64,000 bases of DNA from Vallitalea guaymasensis (lineage in GTDB: Bacteria; Bacillota; Clostridia; Lachnospirales; Vallitaleaceae). The notes below the pieces were generated by a model. It was not told the origin of the DNA and did not search any database. It saw nothing but the letters and a program-made list of their open reading frames with translations. Below, in pieces: positions 1 to 10,654 of the stretch (the first letter of the stretch is position 1; every line of letters begins with the position of its first letter). The stretch lies in the NCBI RefSeq assembly GCF_018141425.1, contig NZ_CP058561.1, forward strand, positions 186,001 to 250,000, given 5' to 3'. The position numbers and the translations under genes are program-made.

Positions 1-29
1 GTCCCTATGACTGCTCTCAGTAAAAAATA

Positions 30-1403
30 CTACAATATAATTTTTATTGTAAATCTGTCTTGTTCAATAACTGCATCAATTTCACCTTTATGCATTGTTA
101 TAATTTCTTTGCATATGGCTAAACCTATTCCTCCACTCTCCATAGTTCTATCTGAAGTGAAAAATCTATTAAATACATCTGTTTCAGATATATTCATCCC
201 TTCTTTTATACCATTGGTTAACTGTATATGATATTTATCATCTATCCATATAGCTGTTAATTCAACTTTTTTACCCTTATCTGCATACTTCAAAATATTC
301 TTGAACAAGTTCTCAATGACTCTATTGAATTTATCAATATCTATAGCAATCTCTTTATCACTTTCTTTAATATTGAAATAGATCTCCATGTTATGTTCTT
401 CTAATAAGGTTTCCCACTCATATATAGATTGTCTGATATATGTAGCTATGTTAATCTTGGCTAAGTTAAGTTTCATTTGTCCATTTGACAGCATAACATA
501 TTCAAATAGTTGTTCAATCAAGTTAGATAGGGAAGTTGATTTATTCAAACAGATGTCCAGATATTTCTGTTTTACATATTCATTTTTTTCATAATCGTCT
601 TTCAATAAAGTCAAATACCCTGTAATAGAAGTTAGTGGAGTTCTTAAATCGTGAGATATATTAGCAATTAATTCATTCTTGGATTGCTCTATGAGTTTTT
701 CTTTTTCAATTCTCGTCTTGAGAGTACTACTCATTTGATTAATATGTCTTGCTACATATGTAATCTCATCATTTCCTTTTATAGCAACTTGATGGTTCAA
801 GTCCCCACCCTCCAATATATCTAAACTATTAGCAATATTTATTAAATACTTTTGCTTTCTTCCTATAAAAAAACTCAATGCCACAATAAAAATGATAATA
901 AACATTAAAGGCATGACTATAGATATAATACCAAAAAAGTCATCTAGTGATTTTACACTTCCACTCAAAGCAAAAACATTTTTATGAGTTTGAACATAAT
1001 CAGTAAGTAAGATAGGCCATCCAATAGCATTAGTATCCTCATCCAATATAACCCATATATCATCTTTATCAAAAACATCTAGGTAAAAATTGTATTTTGG
1101 GTATTTTTCAACTTCCTTTTGCAGCTTATCCAAATCATTTTTCCCTAGATTATTATCAGTTATTAATTCCTCAAGATTGTCAAAAACACCTTTTAATTCA
1201 TTTCTATATTTATCATAGTGACTATTAAAACTATTATCAATATATGTATCCCATAATTCCATGATAATTACTACACTAAAGGTCGCTATAATAACACTGA
1301 TAAGTATAGCTATAATAAATTCTACCTTCAACCGATAACGCCTAGGTATATTTTTATTTTTCAATTTTGTAACCCACTCCCCATACTGTTTTGATATATT
1401 CAT
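30..1403 (-). CDS. Sensor histidine kinase, VanS/PhoR-like
   Basis: Membrane sensor kinase of a two-component system, 457 residues. Visible order: TM1 at about 27-48, an extracellular segment of about 110 residues, TM2 at about 158-180, HAMP, then the H-box HDLRTPLTS with the phosphorylated His near 251, and a HATPase domain with N-box NLFKNIL and G-box GGIGLAICKEI near the C-terminus. It overlaps the 3' end of the response regulator gene, so the two are co-transcribed. The start is uncertain: the ATG at 1403 has a weak ribosome site, whereas a TTG at 1364 lies behind GGGGAG within the end of the regulator gene. The signal sensed cannot be told from sequence. Confidence 0.88.
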   Translation of the reverse strand: MNISKQYGEWVTKLKNKNIPRRYRLKVEFIIAILISVIIATFSVVIIMELWDTYIDNSFNSHYDKYRNELKGVFDNLEELITDNNLGKNDLDKLQKEVEKYPKYNFYLDVFDKDDIWVILDEDTNAIGWPILLTDYVQTHKNVFALSGSVKSLDDFFGIISIVMPLMFIIIFIVALSFFIGRKQKYLINIANSLDILEGGDLNHQVAIKGNDEITYVARHINQMSSTLKTRIEKEKLIEQSKNELIANISHDLRTPLTSITGYLTLLKDDYEKNEYVKQKYLDICLNKSTSLSNLIEQLFEYVMLSNGQMKLNLAKINIATYIRQSIYEWETLLEEHNMEIYFNIKESDKEIAIDIDKFNRVIENLFKNILKYADKGKKVELTAIWIDDKYHIQLTNGIKEGMNISETDVFNRFFTSDRTMESGGIGLAICKEIITMHKGEIDAVIEQDRFTIKIIL

Positions 1404-2046
1404 TTTGCTCGGTATTCTTAATTTTATTTCTTAACTTCTTAATATGTACCATAACCGTATTAGCCGAAACATCTATGTAAGCTTCATTCCATACACTTTC
1501 ATATATACGTTCAATGCTAAAAACTTGTCCCTTATGATTTGCAAGAAGCAATAAAATATCAAATTCCGTCTTTGTTAAATGAATCTCTTTATTTTCACGA
1601 ATGACATTATGAGATTCTATATCTATAACTAAATCTTTTACATATATCTTTTTATCGCTTTTATCTTCATAAGCATCTGCACCTAAAATTCTATATCTCC
1701 TCAATACAGCTTTTATTTTTGCAATTAAAATAGGTGGTGTAAAAGGTTTTTTTATGTAATCATCTGCTCCTGCTGATAGACCAAATATCATATCAGAATC
1801 CTGTGTCTTTGCAGTAAGAAAAATAATTGGTACACTACTCTTCTTTCTGATTTCATTACACGCCATTATACCATTCATAATAGGCATCATCACATCCAGT
1901 ATAATAAGTCCAACACTAGAATCAACAGCTTCAACAGCTTCTTTTCCATTCTTGACAGTTACAACCTCGTAACCTTCATTCTCCAAACATACTTTTATTA
2001 ATTCTCGTATCTCTAATTCATCATCAGCAACAATAATCTTTTCCAT
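1354..2046 (-). CDS. OmpR-family response regulator
   Basis: DNA-binding response regulator of 230 residues and partner of the overlapping histidine kinase. The N-terminal receiver has the acidic pair DDE at 8-10, phosphoacceptor Asp51 in ILDVMMP, Thr/Lys in FLTAK and DDYIKKPF. The C-terminal half is an OmpR-type winged helix ending VWGVGYKI. The frame is open further upstream, but ATG at 2046 is chosen because GGGAGG sits 7 bases before it and the protein then begins MEKIIVADDE, as the family does. It resembles VanR-like regulators. No target gene is adjacent, so its regulon is unknown. Confidence 0.92.
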   Translation of the reverse strand: MEKIIVADDELEIRELIKVCLENEGYEVVTVKNGKEAVEAVDSSVGLIILDVMMPIMNGIMACNEIRKKSSVPIIFLTAKTQDSDMIFGLSAGADDYIKKPFTPPILIAKIKAVLRRYRILGADAYEDKSDKKIYVKDLVIDIESHNVIRENKEIHLTKTEFDILLLLANHKGQVFSIERIYESVWNEAYIDVSANTVMVHIKKLRNKIKNTEQNEYIKTVWGVGYKIEK

Positions 2047-2194
2047 GTGTCGACCTCCCAATTCTATACTCAAACAAATATAACTGGTAAAACAAGTTAT
2101 ATTACCATCAAAAACATTATATTTCAAACACCTTATTTTATAATGACTTATACCTTAATTTTTTCTTAATATTATACCAAGTTATCAATGAATA

Positions 2195-2238
2195 AAGCAA
2201 GAGGAACTATTGCTGCTATGTAACAGTTCCTCTTGCTT
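2195..2238 (-). terminator. Terminator after gamma-carbonic anhydrase gene
   Basis: A perfect 14-bp inverted repeat (AAGCAAGAGGAACT / AGTTCCTCTTGCTT, loop of 16) ends 2 bases from the stop of the carbonic anhydrase-like gene and is followed on the minus strand by TTTATT. It separates that gene from the two-component operon. Confidence 0.8.
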
Positions 2239-2239
2239 A

Positions 2240-2740
2240 TTATTGAATTTTATATTCATTTGCAGTATCAACATAATGGTTTGCTGATTCTTTTAATCCT
2301 TTTATTTCTTCCTCAGTGAGTTTTCTTCTAACTTTTGCTGGTGAACCTAATATAAGCACACCAGGGGGAAATATCTTATTACCTGTCACTAGACTTCCTG
2401 CTCCGACTATAGAATTTTCACTTATAACTGCACCATCTAATATTATGCTCCCCATCCCTATAAGAGTGTAATCATTTATTTTACAGCCATGTATAATACA
2501 ATTATGACCAATAGTAACATAATCCCCTATCTCCGTACCAGTATCCTCTGATACATGTACTGTACTATTGTCTTGTACATTAGAACATTTACCTACTGTT
2601 ATTTTATTTATATCTCCTCTAAGTACAGCACCAAACCATATACTTGCATTTTCTTTTACCTTAACTTGTCCTATAATATCAGCACTTGGAGCAATATATG
2701 CACTTTCATCAATTTCTGGTTTATATCCTTTATATGTCAT
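2240..2740 (-). CDS. Gamma-class carbonic anhydrase-like hexapeptide protein
   Basis: Left-handed beta-helix protein of 166 residues of the gamma carbonic anhydrase / YrdA / PaaY family. Imperfect hexapeptide repeats run from about residue 15 to 125. The three conserved zinc-ligand histidines are visible as VHVS (His62), GHN (His79) and IHG (His84). Members form trimers; some hydrate CO2 and many have no proven activity, so enzymatic function is inferred only. ATG at 2740 is chosen because GAGGTGG lies 8 bases upstream; the longer open frame would run into the neighbouring chemoreceptor gene. Confidence 0.85.
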   Translation of the reverse strand: MTYKGYKPEIDESAYIAPSADIIGQVKVKENASIWFGAVLRGDINKITVGKCSNVQDNSTVHVSEDTGTEIGDYVTIGHNCIIHGCKINDYTLIGMGSIILDGAVISENSIVGAGSLVTGNKIFPPGVLILGSPAKVRRKLTEEEIKGLKESANHYVDTANEYKIQ

Positions 2741-2783
2741 ATTATTAGCCACCTCATTTATTATTAAATTAACATCAACAATA

Positions 2784-4769
2784 TTATAATTTGAATTGGG
2801 ATGTAGTTTCATCCAATTCATTTGCTAGATTGGATAATTTCTCACTAGTGGTTGCTATCAATTGCAATGATGCAGATTGTTCTTGGGTAGATGCAGCAAC
2901 TTCTTGGGTACTAGCTGCATTTTCTTCTGCAATGGTAGATAGATTACCTATAACATCTAGTATACTAGCTTTTTTTATTTGGAGTTCTTCCCCCAAATTA
3001 TTCAGTTTGTCAACACTTCTACTTGAATCGTTTATAGCATGAGAAATATCTTTATATTTATTTTCTGTTACTTTGACACTTGTAACTTGCTCTTCAACAA
3101 TGTCAGAAACCTCTTTTATCTTGACTACAGCCTCTTGAGCATTATTAATTAATTCGTTAACTATATTATCAATTTCTTTTGTTGAATGAGTAGATTGTTC
3201 AGCAAGTTTCCTTATTTCATCTGCAACTACTGCAAATCCTTTTCCTGCATCTCCTGCTCTAGCCGCTTCTATCGCTGCATTTAAAGCTAATAGATTAGTT
3301 TGTTCTGCAATAGCCGCAATCATAGTACTTGCTTTGCTGATTTTTTGTGTGCTTTTGTTTGTCTCAGCAACAACACCAAAAATATCTTTTGCTGATTTAC
3401 CACTCTCTTCTGTTTTATTAATCAACTCATCTATCTCAATCAGACCTGATTCTATTAGTTCACCTACTTTATCAGAATTATCATTAAGTTCTTCCATAAC
3501 ATTTTTCTCGTCTTCTATCAAATTACCTAGCTGATATATTGCATCTGAACCCACTTCTGTATTATGCGCCTGATCAGAAGCACTTTTTGCAATTTCTCCC
3601 ACAGTTACTGCTACACTATTAGCAGCGTTTGCACATTGTCCAGTAATATCTGTCATAGAAAGAGAAGAATCCCTTACTTCTTTGGATGCATCAGAAATCT
3701 TTTTAATAAGTTCTATAAAATTATCTTGCATCTTTGATAAAGAATTGGATATGATTCCAATTTCATCTCTTCTTTTAAAATATCGGCTTATATTCTCATC
3801 ATTCCTACTTAAATCATATCTAGATAATTTATTCAATACTTTTGCTAATTTTCTTAGAGGTTTAGCAATCATTGCTCCCAATATATAGACTATTATTAAA
3901 GTTATTACTAAAGTTACGAGTATAGTTTTGAAACTAGTTGATTTCATCTTATCCAGTTCACTTAATACTTCATTTACTGGTGCCACAACTCCTAGTGACC
4001 AATTGGTATTTAATATTGGAGCATATCCCATAATGTTATTAGCATTATTGAAGCTATATTTTCCGCTACCACTTTGCCCTTCTATCATTTTATTGACGAT
4101 TTCATTGTATTTACTAGAGTTCTTGGATTCTTCTAATAGATTGACATTATCAACAACTCTTTCAATACTTTTATCTGCTACTAATTGACCTTCCCTATTA
4201 ACTATGAAAGCATATCCACTTTCTCCAATAGTTATATCAGAAATCATATTAATGAATGTATTAATATCTCTGACACCAATCAATACACCACATACTCCTC
4301 CACCTCTCCAGATTGGAGTTGCATATGTTACCACTAGAGAATCTTCAATTACAATAACATCTGAAATTATAGTTTCTCCATCCATAGCTTTCTTGAAATA
4401 TTCTCTTTGGGATACATCATATTCTTTGTTGTCGTTGGAATAAGCTTGTCCATCAATATTAGCTATCAACATCTTAGAATACCCGTATTTTCTTATTTCG
4501 TTATTAAGTGCTATCATTTTTTCTCGTTTAGTTACATAATTTTCAACTATTTTTTCTTTGGATGCAACAGATTTGAGTACTTCTTTTTCAATATTAATTC
4601 TTTCGGAAATTACTTGAGATGACTTTTCAGATATAACAACCAGATTATCTTCTGTCTTGTTTAATAATACTTTGCTTCCATATGTATAAGATATTATTGA
4701 TACTCCAACACATGATATTAATACAATGACTGATATTGCTAAAATCAACTTTGTTTTTATACTTTTCAC
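2784..4769 (-). CDS. Methyl-accepting chemotaxis protein (GTG start)
   Basis: Transmembrane chemoreceptor of 661 residues. TM1 is at about 6-28, followed by a Cache-type extracellular sensor, TM2 near 280-300, HAMP, and a cytoplasmic coiled coil with the signalling tip [18 protein letters not shown] that contacts CheA/CheW. The start is a GTG at 4769: GGGGGAGG lies 8 bases before it, and the resulting [10 protein letters not shown] aligns with [10 protein letters not shown] of the paralogue next door. An in-frame ATG at 4787 would place the ribosome site inside the gene. The ligand is unknown, but Cache receptors usually bind small metabolites such as amino acids or organic acids. Confidence 0.92.
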   Translation of the reverse strand: MKSIKTKLILAISVIVLISCVGVSIISYTYGSKVLLNKTEDNLVVISEKSSQVISERINIEKEVLKSVASKEKIVENYVTKREKMIALNNEIRKYGYSKMLIANIDGQAYSNDNKEYDVSQREYFKKAMDGETIISDVIVIEDSLVVTYATPIWRGGGVCGVLIGVRDINTFINMISDITIGESGYAFIVNREGQLVADKSIERVVDNVNLLEESKNSSKYNEIVNKMIEGQSGSGKYSFNNANNIMGYAPILNTNWSLGVVAPVNEVLSELDKMKSTSFKTILVTLVITLIIVYILGAMIAKPLRKLAKVLNKLSRYDLSRNDENISRYFKRRDEIGIISNSLSKMQDNFIELIKKISDASKEVRDSSLSMTDITGQCANAANSVAVTVGEIAKSASDQAHNTEVGSDAIYQLGNLIEDEKNVMEELNDNSDKVGELIESGLIEIDELINKTEESGKSAKDIFGVVAETNKSTQKISKASTMIAAIAEQTNLLALNAAIEAARAGDAGKGFAVVADEIRKLAEQSTHSTKEIDNIVNELINNAQEAVVKIKEVSDIVEEQVTSVKVTENKYKDISHAINDSSRSVDKLNNLGEELQIKKASILDVIGNLSTIAEENAASTQEVAASTQEQSASLQLIATTSEKLSNLANELDETTSQFKL

Positions 4770-5004
4770 TGCTGTATCCTCCCCCATTTATCATGTGATA
4801 ATTCTAACTCTTTCACCAAAAAATGTCAAATTGTACAATTCAAATAATTTGTAAGTAATGTCTTTTTCTTTATTAATTAAAGAAAACACTTGTGATATCA
4901 TAACAAAAACAAGTCTATTATTACACAAATTACTTAATACAATTCAAAAAAGGATACCGTAGAAATATTTAATATTATTAATACAATATTCAATGAAATA
5001 GTAT

Positions 5005-5060
5005 AAAAAAAAGGCTATCTCATAATACATAATCTCTTATGTATTATTAAGATAGCCTTT
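5005..5060 (-). terminator. Strong terminator after second chemoreceptor
   Basis: Long hairpin with outer stem AAAGGCTATCT / AGATAGCCTTT and inner stem ATAATACATAA / TTATGTATTAT, followed by eight T on the minus strand. It lies 4 bases past the stop of the upstream chemoreceptor gene, so the two paralogues are separate transcription units. Confidence 0.92.
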
Positions 5061-5064
5061 ATAT

Positions 5065-7065
5065 CTATAGCTGGAATTTAGAAGCTTCCTGATTTAATTC
5101 TGCTGCTAATTCTGCGAGACTTTCACTGGTACTTGCAATTTGCTGTAAGGATGCAGATTGCTCTTCAGTTGAAGCTGCTGCTTCTTCTGTACTAGCTGCA
5201 TTTTCTTCAGCAATTGCTGATAGATTCTGTATAACATCAAGTATATTTTCTTTTTTCTTCTGTAATTCTACACCTATGCTATTTAATCTATCTATACTAT
5301 CATCTGTGCTGCTTATAGCTTCGACAATCTGTTTATACTTGCCTTCTGTAACATCCACACTATTTATTTGATGATTGACTATAGTATATACTTCTTCCAT
5401 CCGTTTAACTGTCTGACCTGCATTAGTAATCAATTCATTTACTACTAGATCAATTTCTTTAGTAGATTCAGTAGATTGTTCAGCCAAAGTTCTAATCTCA
5501 TCTGCTACAACTGCAAATCCCTTACCCGCATCACCTGCTCTTGCAGCCTCTATAGCAGCGTTAAGTGCTAGTAGGTTGGTCTGTTCCGCAATAGATGCAA
5601 TCATAGTACTTGCCTTTGATATTTTTTTAGAACTTTCATTGGTTTTTTTGATTACTTCAAAGATCTCTATAGTTGCTTCCTTGCTAAGGTCAGTCTTTTC
5701 TTTTAATTCATTAATTTCAATAAGTCCTTCATCAGCCAGCTTTATTACTTTATCTGAATTAGTACTTACTTCCTCCATACATTCATGTTCTTTTTCTATA
5801 AGATCACCTAATTCATAAACAGTCTCAGAACCTTTTTCGGTATCTTTTGCTTGGTCCGTTGCTCCTTTGGCAATCTCACTTATAGTAGTAGCAACTTCCT
5901 CAGCAGCTTGTGCTGATTGCTGAGTTGTCAAACTCATACTAGCTGATGATTCTGTTATACTATTTACCGTTTCAGTTATTTTCTTGATCAAGCTAATAAA
6001 ATTATTCTGCATAACAGATATTGAGTTGAAAATAAATCCTATCTCATCTTTTCTCTTTTTATGCTTAAGAATCTTGTTGTCATTGTTTTCTCTTAAGTCA
6101 AATTGAGCCATAATATCTATATTTTTAGATAGATCAACAAGAGGCTTAGTGATGAATGCTCCCACTAGATATATAAAGAATAATGATATGATTAATATTA
6201 CTCCTGATATCATTAACGTACTACTTCTTAATCCATCTAATTCTGATAAAACTTCATCCAAAGGAGCTGTTATTCCAATTGACCAGTTTGTATTATTAAT
6301 TGGTGAATATCCGATCATATGCTCTGACCCATTATATGTATATGAACCACTACCCTGTTCTTTTGCAATCATTTTGTCTAGTAGTTCTTTCAATTTTTTA
6401 GATTTCTTGTCATTTTCTACTTCTTTCAATAGGTTTACATTGTTAACTCTTTTAACGTCTTTATCTGCAACAATCATACCTTCATCATTTACTACGTATG
6501 CATAACCAGTTTCTCCAACTGTTATATCCTTTATGACATCACTGAATGAAATTGCTTCTTTTATTGCTACTAGAACTCCTGTTATATCTCCATTAGATTT
6601 TATAGGTGTAGCATATACAACAATCAGTGATCCATCTTCTGCACTAACCAACAAATCAGAAATAGTAGATTGTCCATTCATTGCCCTTTTAAAATATTCT
6701 CTATGACTTAGATCATATTTTTTATTACCTGTAGACACAGCCTGTCCATGAGTATCAATTAAATCCATCAACTGATATCCATTTCTACTGATTTCTTCTC
6801 TTAGAGCATCTAACTTATCTTCAGTAGTATTATCTGGATCTGTTATTCTAGTTCTACCAGCAATGACCTCTAATTTTCCTAATTCCTTATTAACTCTTTC
6901 TTCTATTAATTGTGATGATTTTTCAGCAATAGTTATTAGATTATGTTCTACAGAATCTACCAACGCCTGCTTACTAAAATTATAAGAGATCAACCCTAAC
7001 CCACTACATGAAATCACAATTATTACGCACAAAATCAATATCAATTTTGACTTGATACTCTTCAT
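5065..7065 (-). CDS. Methyl-accepting chemotaxis protein
   Basis: Second chemoreceptor, 666 residues, clearly paralogous to the preceding gene over its whole length: TM1, Cache-type sensor with YFKRAMNG, a second TM near 280-300, HAMP, and the signalling tip [21 protein letters not shown] at 7065 follows AAAGGGG with about 10 bases spacing. Sequence differs most in the extracellular sensor, as expected if the pair diverged in ligand preference after tandem duplication. No chemotaxis kinase or flagellar genes are in the window. Confidence 0.93.
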   Translation of the reverse strand: MKSIKSKLILILCVIIVISCSGLGLISYNFSKQALVDSVEHNLITIAEKSSQLIEERVNKELGKLEVIAGRTRITDPDNTTEDKLDALREEISRNGYQLMDLIDTHGQAVSTGNKKYDLSHREYFKRAMNGQSTISDLLVSAEDGSLIVVYATPIKSNGDITGVLVAIKEAISFSDVIKDITVGETGYAYVVNDEGMIVADKDVKRVNNVNLLKEVENDKKSKKLKELLDKMIAKEQGSGSYTYNGSEHMIGYSPINNTNWSIGITAPLDEVLSELDGLRSSTLMISGVILIISLFFIYLVGAFITKPLVDLSKNIDIMAQFDLRENNDNKILKHKKRKDEIGFIFNSISVMQNNFISLIKKITETVNSITESSASMSLTTQQSAQAAEEVATTISEIAKGATDQAKDTEKGSETVYELGDLIEKEHECMEEVSTNSDKVIKLADEGLIEINELKEKTDLSKEATIEIFEVIKKTNESSKKISKASTMIASIAEQTNLLALNAAIEAARAGDAGKGFAVVADEIRTLAEQSTESTKEIDLVVNELITNAGQTVKRMEEVYTIVNHQINSVDVTEGKYKQIVEAISSTDDSIDRLNSIGVELQKKKENILDVIQNLSAIAEENAASTEEAAASTEEQSASLQQIASTSESLAELAAELNQEASKFQL

Positions 7066-7300
7066 AATAAATCAGCCCCTTTCTAGTAAATACAATTAAT
7101 ATTACACTTTTTTGTAAAAATTGTCAATGATTTCTATTTAATTAATTAATATATATCAATTATATAATATAGTTGTTTTAGCTTATTACTATATATAATT
7201 ATTATTAGTAATTGATTTTTTTTAATATATATATATAATAATATTAAGTAGTTTATTTATAAAACTTACATTTCGACAAAATAATGCAAGGAGGGTAATA

Positions 7301-7912
7301 ATGTCAAAGATAAATTGGAAGCCTGGTAATATGATATATCCTTTACCAGCTGTATTAGTCACATGTGGAAATTGTAAAGATAATTACAATATAATTACTA
7401 TTGCATGGACAGGAACGATCTGTACAAACCCACCGATGACATATATCTCTGTTCGTCCTAGTAGACATTCATATAAAATAATAGAAGAAACAAAAGAATT
7501 CGTTATTAATTTAAGTAATGAAAAATTAGTAAGGGCTGTTGACTATTGTGGAGTTAAATCAGGTAGAGATATTGATAAATTTAAGGAAATGAATCTGACC
7601 ATTGAGAAAGCTAGAGAAGTTGAAGCTCCTTTAATAGCAGAAAGTCCTGTGAACATTGAATGTAAAGTCAAAGAGATAATAAAACTTGGTTCTCATGATA
7701 TGTTTATGGCAGAAGTGGTTGCAGTTAATGCTGATGAAAAATATCTAGACAATAACAACAAATTCCATCTAGATAAATCTAATCCCATATGCTATTCACA
7801 TGGTACTTACTTTGGACTAGGTAAAAAATTAGGTACTTTCGGATATTCTGTAGCAAAGAAATCCACTAAAAACAAAAAGTCAAAGAAAATGAGGAAACCT
7901 ACTAAAAAGTAG
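7301..7912 (+). CDS. Flavin reductase-like FMN-binding protein
   Basis: Protein of 203 residues of the flavin reductase / DIM6-NTAB split-barrel family, which binds FMN and reduces flavin or acts as a small flavoprotein oxidoreductase. Family features seen are the N-terminal PLPAVLVTC, the T-I-C-T-N-P-P-M loop and the ISVRPSRHSY motif near the flavin. The C-terminal tail of about 20 residues is very Lys-rich and unlike the family core. AAGGAGGG precedes the ATG. It is the only plus-strand gene here and converges on the cupin gene through a shared hairpin. Confidence 0.85.
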   Translation: MSKINWKPGNMIYPLPAVLVTCGNCKDNYNIITIAWTGTICTNPPMTYISVRPSRHSYKIIEETKEFVINLSNEKLVRAVDYCGVKSGRDIDKFKEMNLTIEKAREVEAPLIAESPVNIECKVKEIIKLGSHDMFMAEVVAVNADEKYLDNNNKFHLDKSNPICYSHGTYFGLGKKLGTFGYSVAKKSTKNKKSKKMRKPTKK

Positions 7913-7917
7913 GTTTC
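7894..7917. terminator. Bidirectional hairpin between convergent genes
   Basis: A perfect 10-bp stem (GAAACCTACT / AGTAGGTTTC) with an AAAA loop spans the flavin reductase stop codon and ends 3 bases from the stop of the convergent cupin gene. The T-run is short on both sides, so termination strength is uncertain. Confidence 0.6.
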
Positions 7918-7919
7918 AA

Positions 7920-8411
7920 TTATCCATTGAGTTTATGTATTATTTCTTTATGGTCTGGATATTCATTAATCAATTCATTACTGGAATACATTTGAAAGTC
8001 TTTGAAGTCGAATCCTGGAGAAACCATACAGCTAACTAATGTAAAAGTCCCCCCTTCAACAACTTCAGCACCAAAAATAGTATTTGCAGGTACAATCAGC
8101 TGTGGTAATTCTCCTTTTTCTATATTTAATCCCAATACAACTTTACTATATTTTCCTTCTGTATCAATCATATGTATCGTTAGGGGTGAACCATAATGAT
8201 AGAACCATATCTCATCAGATTTTAATTTATGAAATTTTGAAACTTGTCCTAGTTTTATGAGATAATAAATAGTTGTTGTTAAAGACCTTTTACCATCATA
8301 ATCCTCAATTCCTATTTTATGAGATGTATCATTATATATCTCTCGGTAATATCCACCTTCTATATGTGGAGCCAATTGTAATTTTTCTATAAAATACTCA
8401 GGGGTATACAT
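7920..8411 (-). CDS. Cupin family protein, DUF985
   Basis: Small protein of 163 residues matching the DUF985 cupin family: N-terminal LAPHIEGGYYREIY, central KFHKLKSDEIWFYHYG where His and Glu form the cupin metal or ligand site, and TLVSCMVSPGFDFKDF near the end. Members adopt a jelly-roll fold; the function of the family is not established, and sugar-nucleotide-like ligand binding has been suggested for some. GAAGGAG precedes the ATG. The gene is probably monocistronic. Confidence 0.85.
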   Translation of the reverse strand: MYTPEYFIEKLQLAPHIEGGYYREIYNDTSHKIGIEDYDGKRSLTTTIYYLIKLGQVSKFHKLKSDEIWFYHYGSPLTIHMIDTEGKYSKVVLGLNIEKGELPQLIVPANTIFGAEVVEGGTFTLVSCMVSPGFDFKDFQMYSSNELINEYPDHKEIIHKLNG

Positions 8412-8449
8412 AACCTACTACTCCTTCCCATCAGTAATATTATACGTTC

Positions 8450-10456
8450 CTATTTTCTTCTACTTCCTTTAACATATAGTCTCTCGAACTCTAGACTATT
8501 TATATTAAGTGATTGTATAACATGATTATATTTATCATTATAATAGAGATATAATTTTTCTCCATCAGTAAAATAATCCTTTATATCGCCAGTTAAAATT
8601 CTATCCATCAATTCACCAGTACCTTCATTATTATTAATTCTATATAAAGCATTCCTATCTTCATTATCCATATAGAATATTTCATTATCAATACCAATTA
8701 ATAATTCAGTAGAATAATCATTGAGTTTCTCTTTTTCGGTACCATCAATATTAACTCTATATAAATACTTGTCCACGTAATATATTTTATTACCTACTAC
8801 TTCATATTCTTTTATATTACCTTCAACTATTTTTTTATGTCTATTATTTTTATAGCAGTATAATGCTCTATCGTCTATTGAGTAATAGAATATACTATTA
8901 TTTATAATTCTTAAATCATTGATATTGCTAGCTTTTAGACTCTTTTTCTCTTTTGTGTACCTATTGTAATAGTGTAGAATTCCACTTCCATCAACATATA
9001 CTATAAATTTATCATTATAATCATACCAGTCACTATTACTTAAGTTAAGTTCTTCTAATGCCCTCTTATTGGACTCCAGACTTATTAATCTATGTGAACT
9101 GCTTGGATAATAAGTATTTTCATTAAGATGAACCAATGCATTATAATTCTCTACTCTGAATACATTATTATCTCTTTTACTTTTAACTTGATATATATAG
9201 GAATTATCATATTTTCTAGTAGTTTCAATACCAGCAAGAGTATCTTTATCTATCTTACTTATTATTCCCTTGTCATCCAATAAATAGATACAGTTGTCTC
9301 CCATAAAATAATCTATGAAATATTCTAGACTATAATTATAGACTCTTCTACCTTCAAGATCACTTTTAATTATATAACCCTCGTTACGGTTAATCTGATA
9401 TATCATATCTTCTACGATATCTATTTCATTACTTGTTTCTAGATATATATTTTTATTTTTTATTCTATCTTGTTCTATGTAATAAATCATTAGCTGGTTA
9501 CCATAAAGGTAAACTTTATCATCTTTGATTTCCAATAAAGTGTTTTCACTGGAATATGTATTAACTGTTTTTATTGAGTAATCATTGGTATCAAGAATAT
9601 ATAAATTATCACTTACGTAATATATCTTATTATTATAATATGATATTTTATTTTGACTTGGATAAGCTGTAACTAATTCTTTCAACTCGTCATTATCATA
9701 AACCATTATTTCTTTATTTGAATCGTTGTATAGAAAAAATTCACCTTTAATACTCATTATATTACTACAAACTTGGTCTTGTAATATAGGTTTGTTTTCA
9801 TTATTTCCAATATTATAGATATTTAATTGAACCCTGTCATCTGTCTTTATAGAGTACATGATATAATTGTTGTTAGAAGCAGCTGATATTATTCCATCAG
9901 CAATGGAATCCTTAAATGTAGTAAGAATACTTTCAGTATTGGTAGTAGTGTTAAAATAATAGATGGAATCAGCTGATATATAGACATAACCATTTTCTAT
10001 TTTTTCATACTTGTCTATATTTCTGTTGAGCAAATTAATATTTTGATTGTTATGGAGCAACTTAATACCTGTTTCATTAATATAATGTATTGTATCACTC
10101 ATAAGGGTTTTCTCTACCATTTTACCTTGACACACCCTTACTTTATTACCAGTCTTTATATTGAACCTATATATATAAGGTTTATTTTCTTTTCCATATT
10201 CAGTGTATAAATACCAATCTTCATAATTCATGTTATCATCTGATAGATTTGCATATTTCTTAGTTATAGACGTATTATTTAACTGTTTTTGTTTCTGTTT
10301 ATTATCATTATCTCTTATCTTGGTGTTTTCATTTTTACTTATAGTTTCAATAGGTGATATCTTATAACTTTTTTTCTGACTCTGAGCTTTATTACAACCA
10401 ACTAACAAGACTATTAAACCTATCATTATAGTATATCTTATGTATCTAGAATCCAT
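8450..10456 (-). CDS. Secreted lipoprotein, DUF5050-like propeller
   Basis: Large lipoprotein of 668 residues of unknown function. The N-terminus is a type II signal peptide with lipobox LLVGC, Cys near residue 21, so the protein should be anchored outside the membrane. After a charged, low-complexity linker the rest is a series of irregular repeats of the form IYYxxxxLYRxxxDG, aromatic-rich and beta-strand-like, which suggests a beta-propeller as in DUF5050 proteins. No catalytic motif is seen. GGGGGA precedes the ATG. Codon use is strongly AT-biased with many Asn, Ile and Tyr. It has its own transcription unit beside the hexuronate operon. Confidence 0.7.
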   Translation of the reverse strand: MDSRYIRYTIMIGLIVLLVGCNKAQSQKKSYKISPIETISKNENTKIRDNDNKQKQKQLNNTSITKKYANLSDDNMNYEDWYLYTEYGKENKPYIYRFNIKTGNKVRVCQGKMVEKTLMSDTIHYINETGIKLLHNNQNINLLNRNIDKYEKIENGYVYISADSIYYFNTTTNTESILTTFKDSIADGIISAASNNNYIMYSIKTDDRVQLNIYNIGNNENKPILQDQVCSNIMSIKGEFFLYNDSNKEIMVYDNDELKELVTAYPSQNKISYYNNKIYYVSDNLYILDTNDYSIKTVNTYSSENTLLEIKDDKVYLYGNQLMIYYIEQDRIKNKNIYLETSNEIDIVEDMIYQINRNEGYIIKSDLEGRRVYNYSLEYFIDYFMGDNCIYLLDDKGIISKIDKDTLAGIETTRKYDNSYIYQVKSKRDNNVFRVENYNALVHLNENTYYPSSSHRLISLESNKRALEELNLSNSDWYDYNDKFIVYVDGSGILHYYNRYTKEKKSLKASNINDLRIINNSIFYYSIDDRALYCYKNNRHKKIVEGNIKEYEVVGNKIYYVDKYLYRVNIDGTEKEKLNDYSTELLIGIDNEIFYMDNEDRNALYRINNNEGTGELMDRILTGDIKDYFTDGEKLYLYYNDKYNHVIQSLNINSLEFERLYVKGSRRK

Positions 10457-10578
10457 TTATCATCCCCCGTACGTAATTATGTATTAAACACTTCCATAAT
10501 ATACCTTATAAGCAATTATTGCAAGTATTTATAGTCTTATTAGTATTACATTTCTATGACTTCAATTCAAATGCAATA

Positions 10579-10606
10579 GGGACAGTCCTTCTAAAGAACT
10601 GTCCCC
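10579..10606. repeat. Inverted repeat downstream of kdgK
   Basis: GGGACAGT / ACTGTCCC form an 8-bp stem with an 11-base loop, 50 bases past the kdgK stop codon. It could terminate kdgK transcription, but no T-run follows. The GGGACAGT core is reminiscent of REP-like palindromes in clostridial genomes, so either reading is open. Confidence 0.5.
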
Positions 10607-10654
10607 ATCACGTGTATATTTAATGTTTATATGTTTAGCAATTTTAATAAGAAA

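Noticed and set aside
6149-6505. Long plus-strand frame opposite the second chemoreceptor
   Set aside because: Shadow of a strongly conserved minus-strand gene; no ribosome site and no family features. The same holds for the other plus-strand frames over the chemoreceptors, permeases and guaB.
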